Shown piece by piece: positions 1 through 9,896 of a stretch of 64,000 bases of DNA. The DNA comes from Corynespora cassiicola (Eukaryota; Ascomycota; Dothideomycetes; Pleosporales; Corynesporascaceae). The stretch covers positions 186,001-250,000 of the forward strand of contig JAEUWY010000008.1 in assembly GCA_022059125.1 (NCBI GenBank). The letters are read 5' to 3'. The stretch's first letter is position 1; each line of letters opens with the position of its first letter. The notes under the pieces are model-generated. The model had not been told where the DNA came from, did not search any database, and saw nothing but the letters and a program-made list of their open reading frames with translations. The position numbers and the translations under genes are program-made.

Positions 1-622
1 AAAACTGACAACTGTATTACTCGAATACTATTTCTCCATGGTCAGGAATCAAACGAAACTCATTTCGTTGCTCTATTCTCATTTCAGTCGTACATGTCCT
101 AAAAACTGTTAGTGTGGAAACACGATCTCGTGAGTCATATCTTGTTGAGGCCACAAGATTTCATGAAGTTCGCGATAACAGATTGGTGGTGTTTGTCGAT
201 TTTTGGAGCGGCGCTTCTGTATCCTTTGATGATATTGAATAGGCCACAGGTTCTGGTCCAGCCTAGTGGTCGATAGCTTTGCTCGGATAGATATCCTCTT
301 AATTAGTCGTCTACAGCCAATGTCTTAGTATTCTTAATTAGATATGCATTCAGAAGAATACAAAAATCCATATAAGAATAAGAAGAAAAAAATTCGGGGA
401 TCGTTGACTATTTCGTGGCGAAGAGAACCTCCACATCCCGTTTGATTTGCCCCGCCTTTCGTTCTTGCGATCGTCAGCGTCTAGTGAGAGCCTAAGCGCT
501 CCCCACATCACGATCTATGCCCGGACGAATTCGGTCCAGAGACGGCGGCATTCAAAAGAATATATATTGTTACATTGGTCCAGTAGATTATTGTAGATTC
601 GTCAACAAGAGGAAAGTTCAAA
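1..622. other. AT-rich upstream region of the P450 gene
   Basis: No gene is supported here. The first 400 bases are AT-rich and include runs such as AAGAAGAAAAAAATT near 380-395. The stretch should contain the promoter and leader of the P450 gene that starts at 623, and TATATATTGT lies at 560-569. Confidence 0.5.
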
Positions 623-2306
623 ATGCTATCAGTTATTACCTGGGGCGTCGTCGCTGTCAGCGTCGCATACTTTCTGAATGTAGGTCCATGCAAGTTTATG
701 AGTACGACTAAAGCTAAAACCATCAGACAATATGGCTCGGTTTGACGTCCAACCTTTCAAAAATTCCCGGTCCATGGCACTCGAAGTATACCAACGCAGT
801 TCTCCGTTATCACATCCTCACCGGCCGCCGAATCTTTTACGTCGATCAACTGCACCATATATACGGGCAGGTAGTTCGCATCGCCCCCGATGAAGTATCC
901 GTCGCCGATCTCGATGGCTTCAGCAAAATCCACAAGATTGGTTCTGGCTTCCTCAAATCGGATTGGTACAAGGAAGCCTTGCCCGACAATCCCGGCATTT
1001 TCAACATGCAGGACCCACACCAGCATTCGTCGCGCCGGAAGCTGTTTGCGCGCGCCTTCAGCAACTCGAGCCTGCGACGCAACTGGGAGAGTGAGATACG
1101 GCTCAAGGCTGAACTGGCTGTACAAAAGATCAAGCAGGATGCACAAAATGGCAAGGCAGACTTGCTGAAATGGTGGACATTGATGGCTACGGATGTAATT
1201 GCGCATCTGAATTTTGGTGAGAGCTTCGACATGTTGAAGCTCGGGAAGGTGGGTAGATGTTGTGTGCGCTGGAACAGATGCTGACGATAACAAGCAAACG
1301 GCATATATCGACGCCCTGCAATCTGCACTACTCGGTAGCGTACTTCGTGCTGAGATGCCTTTGGTATATATGATATGCCGCATTTTACCCATCGAACGCA
1401 TCCGAAAGTATACGACTGCCAACGACATTGTTCACGAATATGGATCACACGCCATTCGAAACATGCGCAGTCAGCAAGGAAACGCACAGAATCTATTTGG
1501 CCAGATGCTAGCCGAGAGTGATGCTCCAGAGAAAGAGTTTATCACCGATGAAGATGTCCGCATTGAAGCTGGGAACCTCATCGTCGCCGGTTCAGACACA
1601 ACGGCTGTTTCGCTCACGTACCTTGTGTGGGCCGTCCTCAAAGATCCTGTGCTCCAGAGCAAGCTAGAAGAAGAGATTGCAAATCTGAGCGAAGATCTGA
1701 CTCTGGATGAGCTAGAGAAGGCACCCATTCTCAATTCTGTGATTGAGGAAACGCTGCGACTATACGGCGCCGCACCCGGTGCCCTCCCACGCACCGTTCC
1801 AGAACAAGGCACACAGATCAATGGACACCAAATTCCTCCGAAAACTGTAGTCACGACACAGGCCTATACACTGCATCGAGACCCCACTATTTTTCCAGAT
1901 CCACTCAGGTGAGTGCAATTTTCTTCACCACCCTCTTCAACCGTGATACCCCTTACTGATTAGACTTGTCACTGAGCCGCTTTGACGAGTTTGATGTTAC
2001 CAATAAAAGTTTTTCGAGTATATCGCAACTACAATGGCTGACCGCTGTAGATTTGATGGCCTGCGATTCATTGACAAGTCGAACATGACGGTAACCCAGA
2101 AGACTGCCTTCCATCCCTTTGGTGCGGGCTCACGCATCTGTCTCGGCATTCATCTGGCCTGGATGGAACTCCGCATGGCGACCGCCCTCTTTTTCAGGCA
2201 CTGCCGTGGGGTCAAGATCTCACAAGACATGACGGACGCGATGATGGAGATGGACAATCGGTTCTTGATAGCGCCAAAAGGGCACTGCTGCAACGTTACA
2301 TTGTAG
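623..2306 (+). CDS. Cytochrome P450 monooxygenase, membrane-anchored, 4 exons
   Basis: The model joins 623-679, 727-1248, 1295-1908 and 2051-2306 and gives 482 aa. It starts with a hydrophobic N-terminal anchor (residues 1-25) followed by the hinge IPGPWH. All P450 hallmarks are visible: the I-helix oxygen-binding motif AGSDTT (about 291-296), the K-helix ExxR (E345-R348), an ERF-like segment after FPDPLR, and the heme loop FGAGSRICLG with Cys428 as the thiolate ligand. The C-terminal APKGH resembles averantin hydroxylase-like fungal P450s. Introns 1 and 2 are 47 and 46 nt. Intron 3 is 142 nt; joining 1908 to 2051 restores FPDPLR-FDGLRF in frame. The substrate cannot be read from sequence. 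No synthase or other tailoring enzyme lies beside it, so it looks like a lone P450, although its left side is cut by the window edge. Confidence 0.88.
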
Positions 2307-2496
2307 TATCGAGCTGGTAAATAATCAAAAGACTGGAAAGATTTGCCCAATCTGCCACCCAACTAAACGAAGCCAGAAGAGAAAACGCATGACCAGAGTT
2401 TGACATCCACTATTGATCCAGAAAGTGCTGAATGAGAGACATGAGAAACATGAATCATAATACCATCCCGTCCGCCCAAGAAACCTCAGGGCCCCT

Positions 2497-3432
2497 CTAG
2501 CAAACCACTCCCACAACCCCCTCCCCATCCTGCTGCAGCGCAACCGCCTCCTCCAAGCTCTCCACACGCTTGACCTTCATCCTCGCCGTCCTCCTGCAAG
2601 AATGCACCACAGCCCCGACAAACACAATCGAATTTCCGGTCAAGGCCTCATAAAACATCATGATGCCCGCCGCCTTGCGGCTCTCGGCCACCATCAGCTT
2701 GCTCCCCGCGGGGCGTGCGCGATTCTGCACCACGATCAGGAACCGCACGTTGAGCGCAGAGTCCTCGGGCACGACGCTCGGGTCCAGCGCGCGGGACAGG
2801 TAGATGGACGGAATGTCCGAGGTGCCCGGGTCATAAAAGGGCGAGCGGTCGCGGCGCCGCGTGCGCACGAGGGCGGGGAACTCTGCGCCATTGTCGTCGT
2901 CGCCAGCGTCGGCACGGCTGCCGAGGTCGGACATGAAGGTGTCCTCGACGCCGCTGGCGATGAGCCAGGCGTGCTTCTTGACGTCGCGGTCGGTGAAGGG
3001 GTACGTGGTCAGGTAGGCGCTGCTGCGGGCCGGGTAGGGCATGTCGGCGATGCCGTCAAAGTCTCCGGCCTTGGCGAGGAGTTGGGTGGAGCTGCTCAGC
3101 ATGGTGGAGACGGGGAGGGGGGGCGCCGTGCGGATGCGCACGGGGGAGACGCTGTAGCGGCGGATGGGAGCGCGGCGTTGCGGGCGGCTGCGAGTGTACC
3201 ATTCTTCTTCAGAGTCCGAGTCCACCGTGTCGTTGCGGTTTAGCTTGGGAGGGTTGGCGTTGCAGGTGCAGTTCTTGTGTGTCTCCTTTTCGGCGGGTTT
3301 GGCGTTGATGGTGAGCTCGATCTTGGGCTCGGTGGTGGGAGCGGGGACCTGGGTCTCGGGTTGGGAATCAGTGGTAGCCATGGTGTTGGTGGGGTTGATA
3401 ATGGTCCACTGCTGGTCAATTGAGGAGGTCAT
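2497..3432 (-). CDS. Hypothetical protein, 311 aa, intronless
   Basis: I do not recognise this family. The N-terminal half is low-complexity and acidic or basic (DSDSEEEWYTRSRPQRR region, about residues 70-90). The C-terminal part (about 150-311) looks globular and ends VVGVVC. There is no signal peptide or membrane segment. A Cys pair near residue 55 (CTC) stands alone. A second possible start is Met18. The open frame is long, has sensible codon use and a CT-rich upstream region, so it is probably a real fungal-specific gene. It is tail-to-tail with the P450 gene, with about 190 nt between the stop codons. Confidence 0.6.
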   Translation of the reverse strand: MTSSIDQQWTIINPTNTMATTDSQPETQVPAPTTEPKIELTINAKPAEKETHKNCTCNANPPKLNRNDTVDSDSEEEWYTRSRPQRRAPIRRYSVSPVRIRTAPPLPVSTMLSSSTQLLAKAGDFDGIADMPYPARSSAYLTTYPFTDRDVKKHAWLIASGVEDTFMSDLGSRADAGDDDNGAEFPALVRTRRRDRSPFYDPGTSDIPSIYLSRALDPSVVPEDSALNVRFLIVVQNRARPAGSKLMVAESRKAAGIMMFYEALTGNSIVFVGAVVHSCRRTARMKVKRVESLEEAVALQQDGEGVVGVVC

Positions 3433-3867
3433 ATATTGTTGAGTCTGATGGAAGTTGAGATTGAAAGGCTGATGGGCGACAAACTGGAAATTGAATTCAA
3501 CTCTATATACTGCGCCGTAGGGCGTAAATGTGCCATTGCAGACTAGAGTTCACCGCAAAACACAGCCTTCTGCCTAGTCAGCTGAAATGGCTGCCTTTGG
3601 GGTAGCGAATAGAAAATGCGCAATGCGATGTGGGGGTGGAGCTGCCTAACAACCTTGTATGAGCTGAGAACGGCATCGCATCAAGCTGCAGATGTGGCGT
3701 CACTTGCCTAGCAGCTGCCTGGGCTGTGCAAGGGTAAGCCTCGCGGAGGGTTCCGGTCAGGTTCTAGATCCAACGTATGGGATGCACAAGGCGTTTGCAG
3801 CGGGGAATAGGGGCCTTGGAGGGATAGGATGGCTGTTGTGCCAACAAATGGTGTTGAGAGAGCCCTA
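3433..3867. other. Intergenic spacer
   Basis: This is the upstream region of the minus-strand gene ending at 3432 and the 3' flank of the NAPE-PLD-like gene. TATATA occurs near 3503-3508, about 75 nt upstream of the 3432 start. I see no coding exon. Confidence 0.4.
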
Positions 3868-5016
3868 TCAGACTACTACCGTCTCGCCGATATCACACAA
3901 GCCGATCTCTTGGCCCCATTTCAACCCCTCAGCTTCTGCAGCCTTTTTGAATCTCAACGGGGGCTCAGTGACTGGCTCGTAATTTGCGCTAAAGGCTCCC
4001 CTGATCGTTCCATAATGCATCCCGATGCTCTTTTTGCTCTTGATGTCTTTGTGGATGGACACGGAATCGTCGGGAGAGGAATGCTGACCCGATAACATGG
4101 ACCGAGGTTGATAGCAGCCTATAGGGAGCAGTGCAAGATCAAAAGGGCCATAGAGCTCCCCTACTTCTGCAAAGGCCGGGCATGGTGGATGCGGAGCATT
4201 GTGGTGGTCAGGTTCGCTGTCGGAAGTGACATGGCAGTACCCCGTATCGCCCGCAAAAAACAAGCGTTTCCCATCCAGCTGCTTCACAACCCAGCTACAC
4301 CATAGGGTGCCCTGAAAATTCCACGGCGCCCTTCCGCTCCGATGCTGCGCAGGGGTGCATGTCAGGTCCACACCTCCAATGCCATCTTTTTCAAGCCTTG
4401 TGCTTTCCCACCAGTCCAACTCTGTGATTTGCTCAGCGTTGATGCCTATGCCCAGGCCCAGCAAAACCGCCTTGACGTTCAATGCGCAAAAGAATCTCAA
4501 ATCGCCATTTTGCTTGGCCAGAAGTTTCTTCAACGTATCCGAGTCCAGATGGTCATAATGGTCATGGCTGATGAGGATAGCGTCCACCTCCGGGAGCTCC
4601 TCGATGGTACACGGCGTGGGCGTAAACCGCACAGGGCCAACCATGCCATACGGTCCGACGCGCTCACTCCAGACCGGATCCAAGAGTATCCTCATTCCTC
4701 TCTTTGCGCCTTCAGCATGGGCTGTCTCGATGAGGAAACTTGCGTGTCCTATCCATGTCGCCTTGAGCCCGTTCTGACCGTTGCCAAAATCTGGATTGCG
4801 CACTTCCACGAGTCCGGCGCGGTCGCCGGGGACGGGTACAAAGTTTCTCGGCGTATTCCATCGTGTTTTGAAAGCATTCGAAAGGCTAGTATGGGCATAA
4901 GAAGGCCAGGGGTTGTTGAACGACGATGGAGGGCTGCCTACGTGGTGGGCAGGGGGAGTCGTATGGGAATCGGGGTATCGCGAAGGCAACGGAATCACGG
5001 AGGACTTGGGCGGCAT
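3868..5016 (-). CDS. NAPE-PLD-like metallo-beta-lactamase-fold phospholipase D (Fmp30-type)
   Basis: This 382-aa intronless protein has the fold signature of N-acyl-phosphatidylethanolamine phospholipase D. WIGHASFLIE lies at about 88-97. The zinc-binding HxHxDH is HDHYDH at 151-156. A second metal-ligand loop, FFAGDTGY, is near 250, and a late HYGT supplies a further histidine. The family hydrolyses N-acyl-phosphatidylethanolamine to N-acylethanolamine and phosphatidic acid; the yeast homologue Fmp30 is mitochondrial and affects cardiolipin. I see no clear presequence or transmembrane segment here, so location is uncertain. The assignment to an UlaG/NAPE-PLD-type hydrolase is strong; exact substrate is inference. 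It is divergent from the RNase T2 gene. Confidence 0.85.
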   Translation of the reverse strand: MPPKSSVIPLPSRYPDSHTTPPAHHVGSPPSSFNNPWPSYAHTSLSNAFKTRWNTPRNFVPVPGDRAGLVEVRNPDFGNGQNGLKATWIGHASFLIETAHAEGAKRGMRILLDPVWSERVGPYGMVGPVRFTPTPCTIEELPEVDAILISHDHYDHLDSDTLKKLLAKQNGDLRFFCALNVKAVLLGLGIGINAEQITELDWWESTRLEKDGIGGVDLTCTPAQHRSGRAPWNFQGTLWCSWVVKQLDGKRLFFAGDTGYCHVTSDSEPDHHNAPHPPCPAFAEVGELYGPFDLALLPIGCYQPRSMLSGQHSSPDDSVSIHKDIKSKKSIGMHYGTIRGAFSANYEPVTEPPLRFKKAAEAEGLKWGQEIGLCDIGETVVV

Positions 5017-5811
5017 TTCAAACGTCTTCTACTTGCGTAGCCTGGAGTCAATTGATTAGCCATGAGGGCGGCGATGGTTGCTGGACGTATATACGGAGCA
5101 TAGACGGAGACTGGAAGCGCGAACCCCCGCATGCGGGCTGATCGGACGGTTGTCGCGGGCGAACGATGCGCCGATTCGCATTCGCACTCCTCAAGCCTCG
5201 ATTGCCCTGGTCTCACGTCTGACATTGCCATCGCGCAAGAAGACCATGAAGAAGTCTCTGTTCATAGTGACGTAGTGGAACCAAAAGTACGAGATGCGCA
5301 AAACTCGGCAGCGGTCACGTGGGACAAGCTCAAATGCCAGGGCGGCTCCCCCTCGCTACACGTCTTGAACGATCCATCGTCCCGCGGCCCAGATTCTCGG
5401 ATATCTTCAGAAAAAGGCATGTGTAGAGGCTGAGTGGACAGTCGAGAACATGTCCATCGCAGGGTTGCCGCTGGTTGCTCATTTGCAGTCTCCGAGTTCC
5501 CGCCCATCCCCACAATCGGCCTCGGAGCGTGCTCCATTTTGATCATCGCTCTGGGTGGTCTTATCAGTCGCTCATCCAATGAAGACGGCACGAGGGGAGA
5601 TGCTCGCATGCTAGCTCGCCCTGCAGGTACGAGCATACTTCGCCGCCGTGGCTCGCCGCCCGCCTCTACCTTCTATGACCTGCCGGTTGAGGAAAAGAGC
5701 TTCGGCAGGGTCGAATACATAGATCGGCGGTGGCCGAAAATTTGAACATCGTCTTTTATTTAACTGCGCTCGGTTTCTGTACTGTAATTGTTCTGCAGCA
5801 GTTGAATCACG
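5017..5811. promoter_or_regulatory. Divergent promoter region between the NAPE-PLD-like and RNase T2 genes
   Basis: About 795 nt separate two start codons on opposite strands. TTTATTTAACTGC lies about 60 nt upstream of the RNase start. I found no further gene; open frames here lack family features. No specific factor site can be claimed. Confidence 0.4.
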
Positions 5812-6830
5812 ATGAAGTCCCTCGCCGCCGCCGCCCTTGTGGGTGCAGCATCTGCACAGCTGTACCCCGACCAGTCGCCATTGAACCACACCTGTGCGCT
5901 TCAAGAGCCACTTCTCTCGTGCCCATCCCAGTCTCCATTGGAAGTCGATTCGTGCTGCGTTGAGACGTTTGGCGGACTTCTCTTGACCACCCAATTCTGG
6001 GACACGTACACTGGCCTGGAGAATGCTTCTCAGTTTCTGCCGACCGACACATGGACGATCCACGGGTTGTGGCCGGATTTTTGCAACGGCAGCTATACCC
6101 AGTACTGCGACCTGAACCGCCAATACGACCCCATCCCCTCGCCGAACACCACCACCGGCACGCCGAACGGAACCTTTGTCCCGCCCTACACCGGCCCCAA
6201 CATTGGCACCTTCCTCGAGCCCTTTGGCAGATATGACCTGCTCGAGTACATGAACACGTACTGGATTGCGCAAAACCAGGACAACCCCGGCTTCTGGGGC
6301 CATGAGTTTTCCAAGCACGCCACGTGCTTTTCCACCTTCAACGTCCCCTGCTACGGTCCGCAGTACCGCCAGCACGAGGATGTTGTCGACTTTTTCGAGA
6401 CAGTCATCAAGTACCAGCGCCGCTTCCCGACCTTTGACTGGCTCAAGGACGCCGAGATCACGCCCAGCAACAGCTCCACGTACTCGTACGGCGAGATTCG
6501 GGATGTGCTGTTTGAGAAGCACGGCGGCGTTCCCTTCATTGGGTGCTCGGGTCCGCGCTTCAACACCACCGAGGCCGGCAAGAACTCGACGGATACTGGA
6601 TACACCGTCTTGACCGAGATTTGGTACTACGAACATGTAAGTTGTTGATTGCGGGCGTAGATTGAGGCAACTGACAAAAGCTGCAGGTCTACGGCCGACC
6701 GCAGGAGGGAGACACTGTCCCTACCAACGCCTCCTCGACCTACCTTACCAACTGCGCCAAAGCCGAGGGCGCCATCCATTACTATGAGAGGAGCGTCGGC
6801 TCGGAAAAGGTACCCACTGTGCCATATTAA
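5812..6830 (+). CDS. Secreted ribonuclease T2
   Basis: Exons 5812-6636 and 6687-6830 give 322 aa; the 50-nt intron has a CTGAC branch site. A signal peptide (MKSLAAAALVGAASA, residues 1-15) is followed by the mature enzyme. Both T2 active-site signatures are present: CAS-I IHGLWPDFC with His84, and CAS-II HEFSKHATC with His164, Glu165 and His169. Several cysteines and N-glycosylation sequons (NHT, NGS, NTT, NGT, NSS) fit a secreted disulfide-bonded glycoprotein. T2 RNases cleave single-stranded RNA through a 2',3'-cyclic phosphate and act outside the cell or in the vacuole. The last exon supplies about 47 residues, including ASSTYLTNCA. It is convergent with the sugar dehydrogenase gene, 171 nt between stops. 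Confidence 0.95.
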
Positions 6831-7001
6831 GTGGGAAAGTGTGTACTCTAGAAAAAAGTTAATGTAATAAACGAACATCACATGCCGCGTCAAACTCTGC
6901 GCAATGTCACACACGGACGGACCATTGCACCCCCAAACTCGAACAGTATTGATTCTAAACCTATGTACAGACCTCTCTCAAGCAGACGCTCTATCCCAAA
7001 T

Positions 7002-9111
7002 CTACGAATTCCCCAAGATCCACAGCTCACCATTCTGCGACGTATCGGACGTCATGAACAACCGCCCCTGCTTATCCCACGCCAATCCCGCAGGCCTAAA
7101 GCACCCAGAACTAAAGCTCGGCCCATTCCCCTGGCAGCTCTCCACCCTCGGGTTCCAGAAGATGTCCTTGGCCGCCGTAGTGCTCGTAATGGGCTCGACG
7201 GGGGTGTAATTCCCGTCGGCGCCCTTTTTGAACGCGACCTGCACGAGCTTGAACCCCGTGGTCGGGCTGCGGTTCCAAGATCCATGGTACGTAATGTACA
7301 TGTTTGCGCTGTCGGCGTCGAACTTGCAGTCGATGGGCGCAGAGTGGGGGAACAGGGTGAGCTTCGGGGCGGTGGCGCGCTGCGTGCATGTGTCGTCGTT
7401 GAAGCTCGTGCTGGGCGATTGCACGAACCAGTCGCCAACTTTGAATTGCTTGTCGGTGAAGTCGGAGGGCTGCCACACAGTGAAGCATGTCGGGTAGCCG
7501 TACCAGTTGTTGTTGGGCGTTGTCACGTCGCCCATGTAGTGGATCTTTTCGCCCGGGTTGTTTTGATGGATGTCCTTGGCTTGGCCATTGACGGTGCGGC
7601 GGAAGTCGTCGCCGCTGTTTTCGACGCCCCAGAGCCTGGCTTGTTAGCGGGTGAGCCAAAATATATCCTCTAAAACTCACATATTGTTGGCATCGAAGCA
7701 GATGCCGACCTCGTTGCGCTGGCCGTAACCAGCATTGTAGCCGCCGGAGACGTAGTTGTATCCGCCGCTAGGAACAGTGCTCAAATCGAAGACTTTGATA
7801 ATGGCACGGCCAGTCTTGGGGTCATTGGTGGTCTGGTCAATGTTGGAGTTGGAACCATGAGAGACGACGAGGAGGTTGGGCTTGTGTGGCGGAATGGCCA
7901 GGGTGCGTGTCAAGTGGGAGCCACCGTTGGTCATTCCAGTGACGACGACAGTCCGGGTTCCCACGGTTCCAGCGGTGGCGTCGTATGGCCAGGCGAAGGC
8001 CTGGGTCATGGAACTGGCGTAAAGGGTCTTTCCATCTGGGGTCAACGCGATACCGTGGTTCAGATTGGTTTGCGAAACCAACATCTTAGTAGACGTGATG
8101 CAACCGTCAGCACCGACGACGTGGTACGAAATGCCCTTGCCGGCCTGGACTACTAGCATGTTGCCAGCGGTATCAAATTGAATGCTCCGAGGACTAGTTA
8201 AGCCCCCTGCGATCTTGGTCGCCTTCCATCCGCTTGCAAGGTTGCCTTGAAACTGCGGGTTGCCGGCGCCAGAGCAGGAAGCCGGAATAGCAGCCTTTGC
8301 AGGCTTTGCAGTCGAGGAAGGCTTGATGCTAGTCGCAATGGTAGTAGGTGCCGGAACTGGTGTACTGCTAGCTACAGGAGCCGTTAGTAGGTTGCTCTGG
8401 ACTAATGAATCGAAATTGTCAATGCGAGCAGCATTCAAATCATGCATCCATTTGCCATGTTCAGCATGTACATTGAAAGCGGAGTCATTCCTGGCAGGGT
8501 CTTGAACTGCAGATATGCCATAGGCCCAAGCGAATTGCGTTGTGCCGGTACCGTTCAAAACCTGTCTGGCCTCGTCGACATTGATCCATCCAGTGCAGCC
8601 TTTACACAAGGCATTGACAGTATAGTGCGTGCTATTCGTTTTGGTGCCTTTGAGCAGAATGTGCTCAGATCCATCGTACGGGAGTGGCATGCTTATTGAG
8701 CTGCTTTGGTTAGAACAGTCCTACGCAATGATGTCTAGGACGTACTATGCAAAGCGCGATGATGCTGTTCCAGACTGACCATTGGCCCAAACGACCGACA
8801 AAGGGTTCCAAACCATGTTTCCGCCCCACGAAATTCCAGTCCATCGCTTGTCAATGGGAGATGTAATTTTAAGAATAACGTCGTAAGGATCGGCGACGTT
8901 TTTTGGCAGGGCGAGTCCAAAGCTTTGTCCGGTCTCCGCATTGGCGTATTCGGAGTAGCAAATCTTGGTGTCGGAATCGCATACAACTTTGGAATCAACC
9001 TCATCTTGAGCGAGCGCTGGATTGTGTAAGCTTTTATCGCATTGCAACAGTGTTATAAATACCGTAGCTAGCGAGTGCAAGAGCACTGCCGAATAATTGG
9101 ACCGAATGCAT
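7002..9111 (-). CDS. Secreted cytochrome-linked sugar (pyranose/sorbosone-type) dehydrogenase, AA8-AA12 fusion
   Basis: Exons on the minus strand are 9111-9063, 9016-8746, 8700-7681 and 7635-7002, giving 657 aa. Three introns of 45-46 nt each have a clear acceptor. The first exon is only 49 nt and supplies the signal peptide (MHSVQLFGSALALASYALA). Residues 20-200 form a DOMON-type cytochrome b domain (AA8): WGGNMVWNPL carries the likely Met84 heme ligand, and His185 or His188 in VHAEHGKW the second. A Ser/Thr/Pro linker (about 208-247) leads to a beta-propeller glucose/sorbosone dehydrogenase domain (about 250-657), the AA12 family, whose studied fungal members use PQQ. The family oxidises sugars and passes electrons through the heme domain to partners such as lytic polysaccharide monooxygenases. 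No C-terminal CBM1 is visible. Cofactor and substrate here are inferred from the family. Confidence 0.88.
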
Positions 9112-9896
9112 ACTCGCTAGCGAAACGATCGTGGAGCGAATTCACGGGCTACTCCACGCAGTGGCTTCTCTAACTCGATTTATATACAGTTCATTGTTAT
9201 ACAGTGGCAATTGATGGTCCAGGGAGCTACGCTGGGACACGTCCTCGACCAATATCAGACGATATATCGTCGTATATGATAAATGAAAAGCTAGCTGAGT
9301 CGTCAAAGGACGGCATCGAGTGGCCAATGTTTGTCCTTGCGATTACAATCTGTGGCCGGCAAATCCCATCAAAGCAATTTGTCGTCGCCGGGAAATGGTC
9401 ATCCATTTTGGGGAGGTTTCAGGCTGAGTGCGGCAGTAGGGTGGACGAGTTGATTAGTTCGCTTGGGTCAGGGCGGGGTGCACAAAGTGCACAATGGCTA
9501 AAGTGACGAAAATGCACCTCTATCATATTTATTTTGATAGATGTGAGCCTCATTCAACCCGGATTCGGGGCGCCAAACCCAAGTAAAGCTCATGTGGTGC
9601 CAATAAGCATTTGCTAGGCAGGCTTGATCATTCAAGGCGGTTAGACGAGCACGGCAAGTGGTCGTCGATCGCTTGACAGCTATGTGGGGTACGTTGCCGG
9701 GCTGCGGAGTGCGATGCGAGGCTGGAACGCTGTTGGGTAGCTGGGAATGTTAAAGTTTCTCGAACGTGGCCAAGTCGACCTTGTACATGATGACATAGAC
9801 GATAGTTAACAGGTGCAGCGGTTCCCGAAATAGCTTCTTGAAATTGTCGTGGCACAGGACCCACAAATGGCCATGGCATGGCCAATATCCATTCAT
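9112..9896. other. Intergenic spacer
   Basis: This contains the promoter of the AA8-AA12 gene and the 3' flank of the coiled-coil gene. GATATATCGTCGTATATGAT at 9260-9279 is AT-rich and partly symmetrical. I see no supported exon. Confidence 0.35.

Noticed and set aside
1..5016. Secondary-metabolite cluster around the P450
   Set aside because: No synthase, transporter or regulator is visible; neighbours are an orphan and an NAPE-PLD-like hydrolase. A cluster could still lie to the left of the window.
5611..6636. 341-codon minus-strand frame overlapping RNase T2
   Set aside because: The plus strand encodes both T2 active-site motifs and a signal peptide; the antisense frame has neither motif nor splicing logic.
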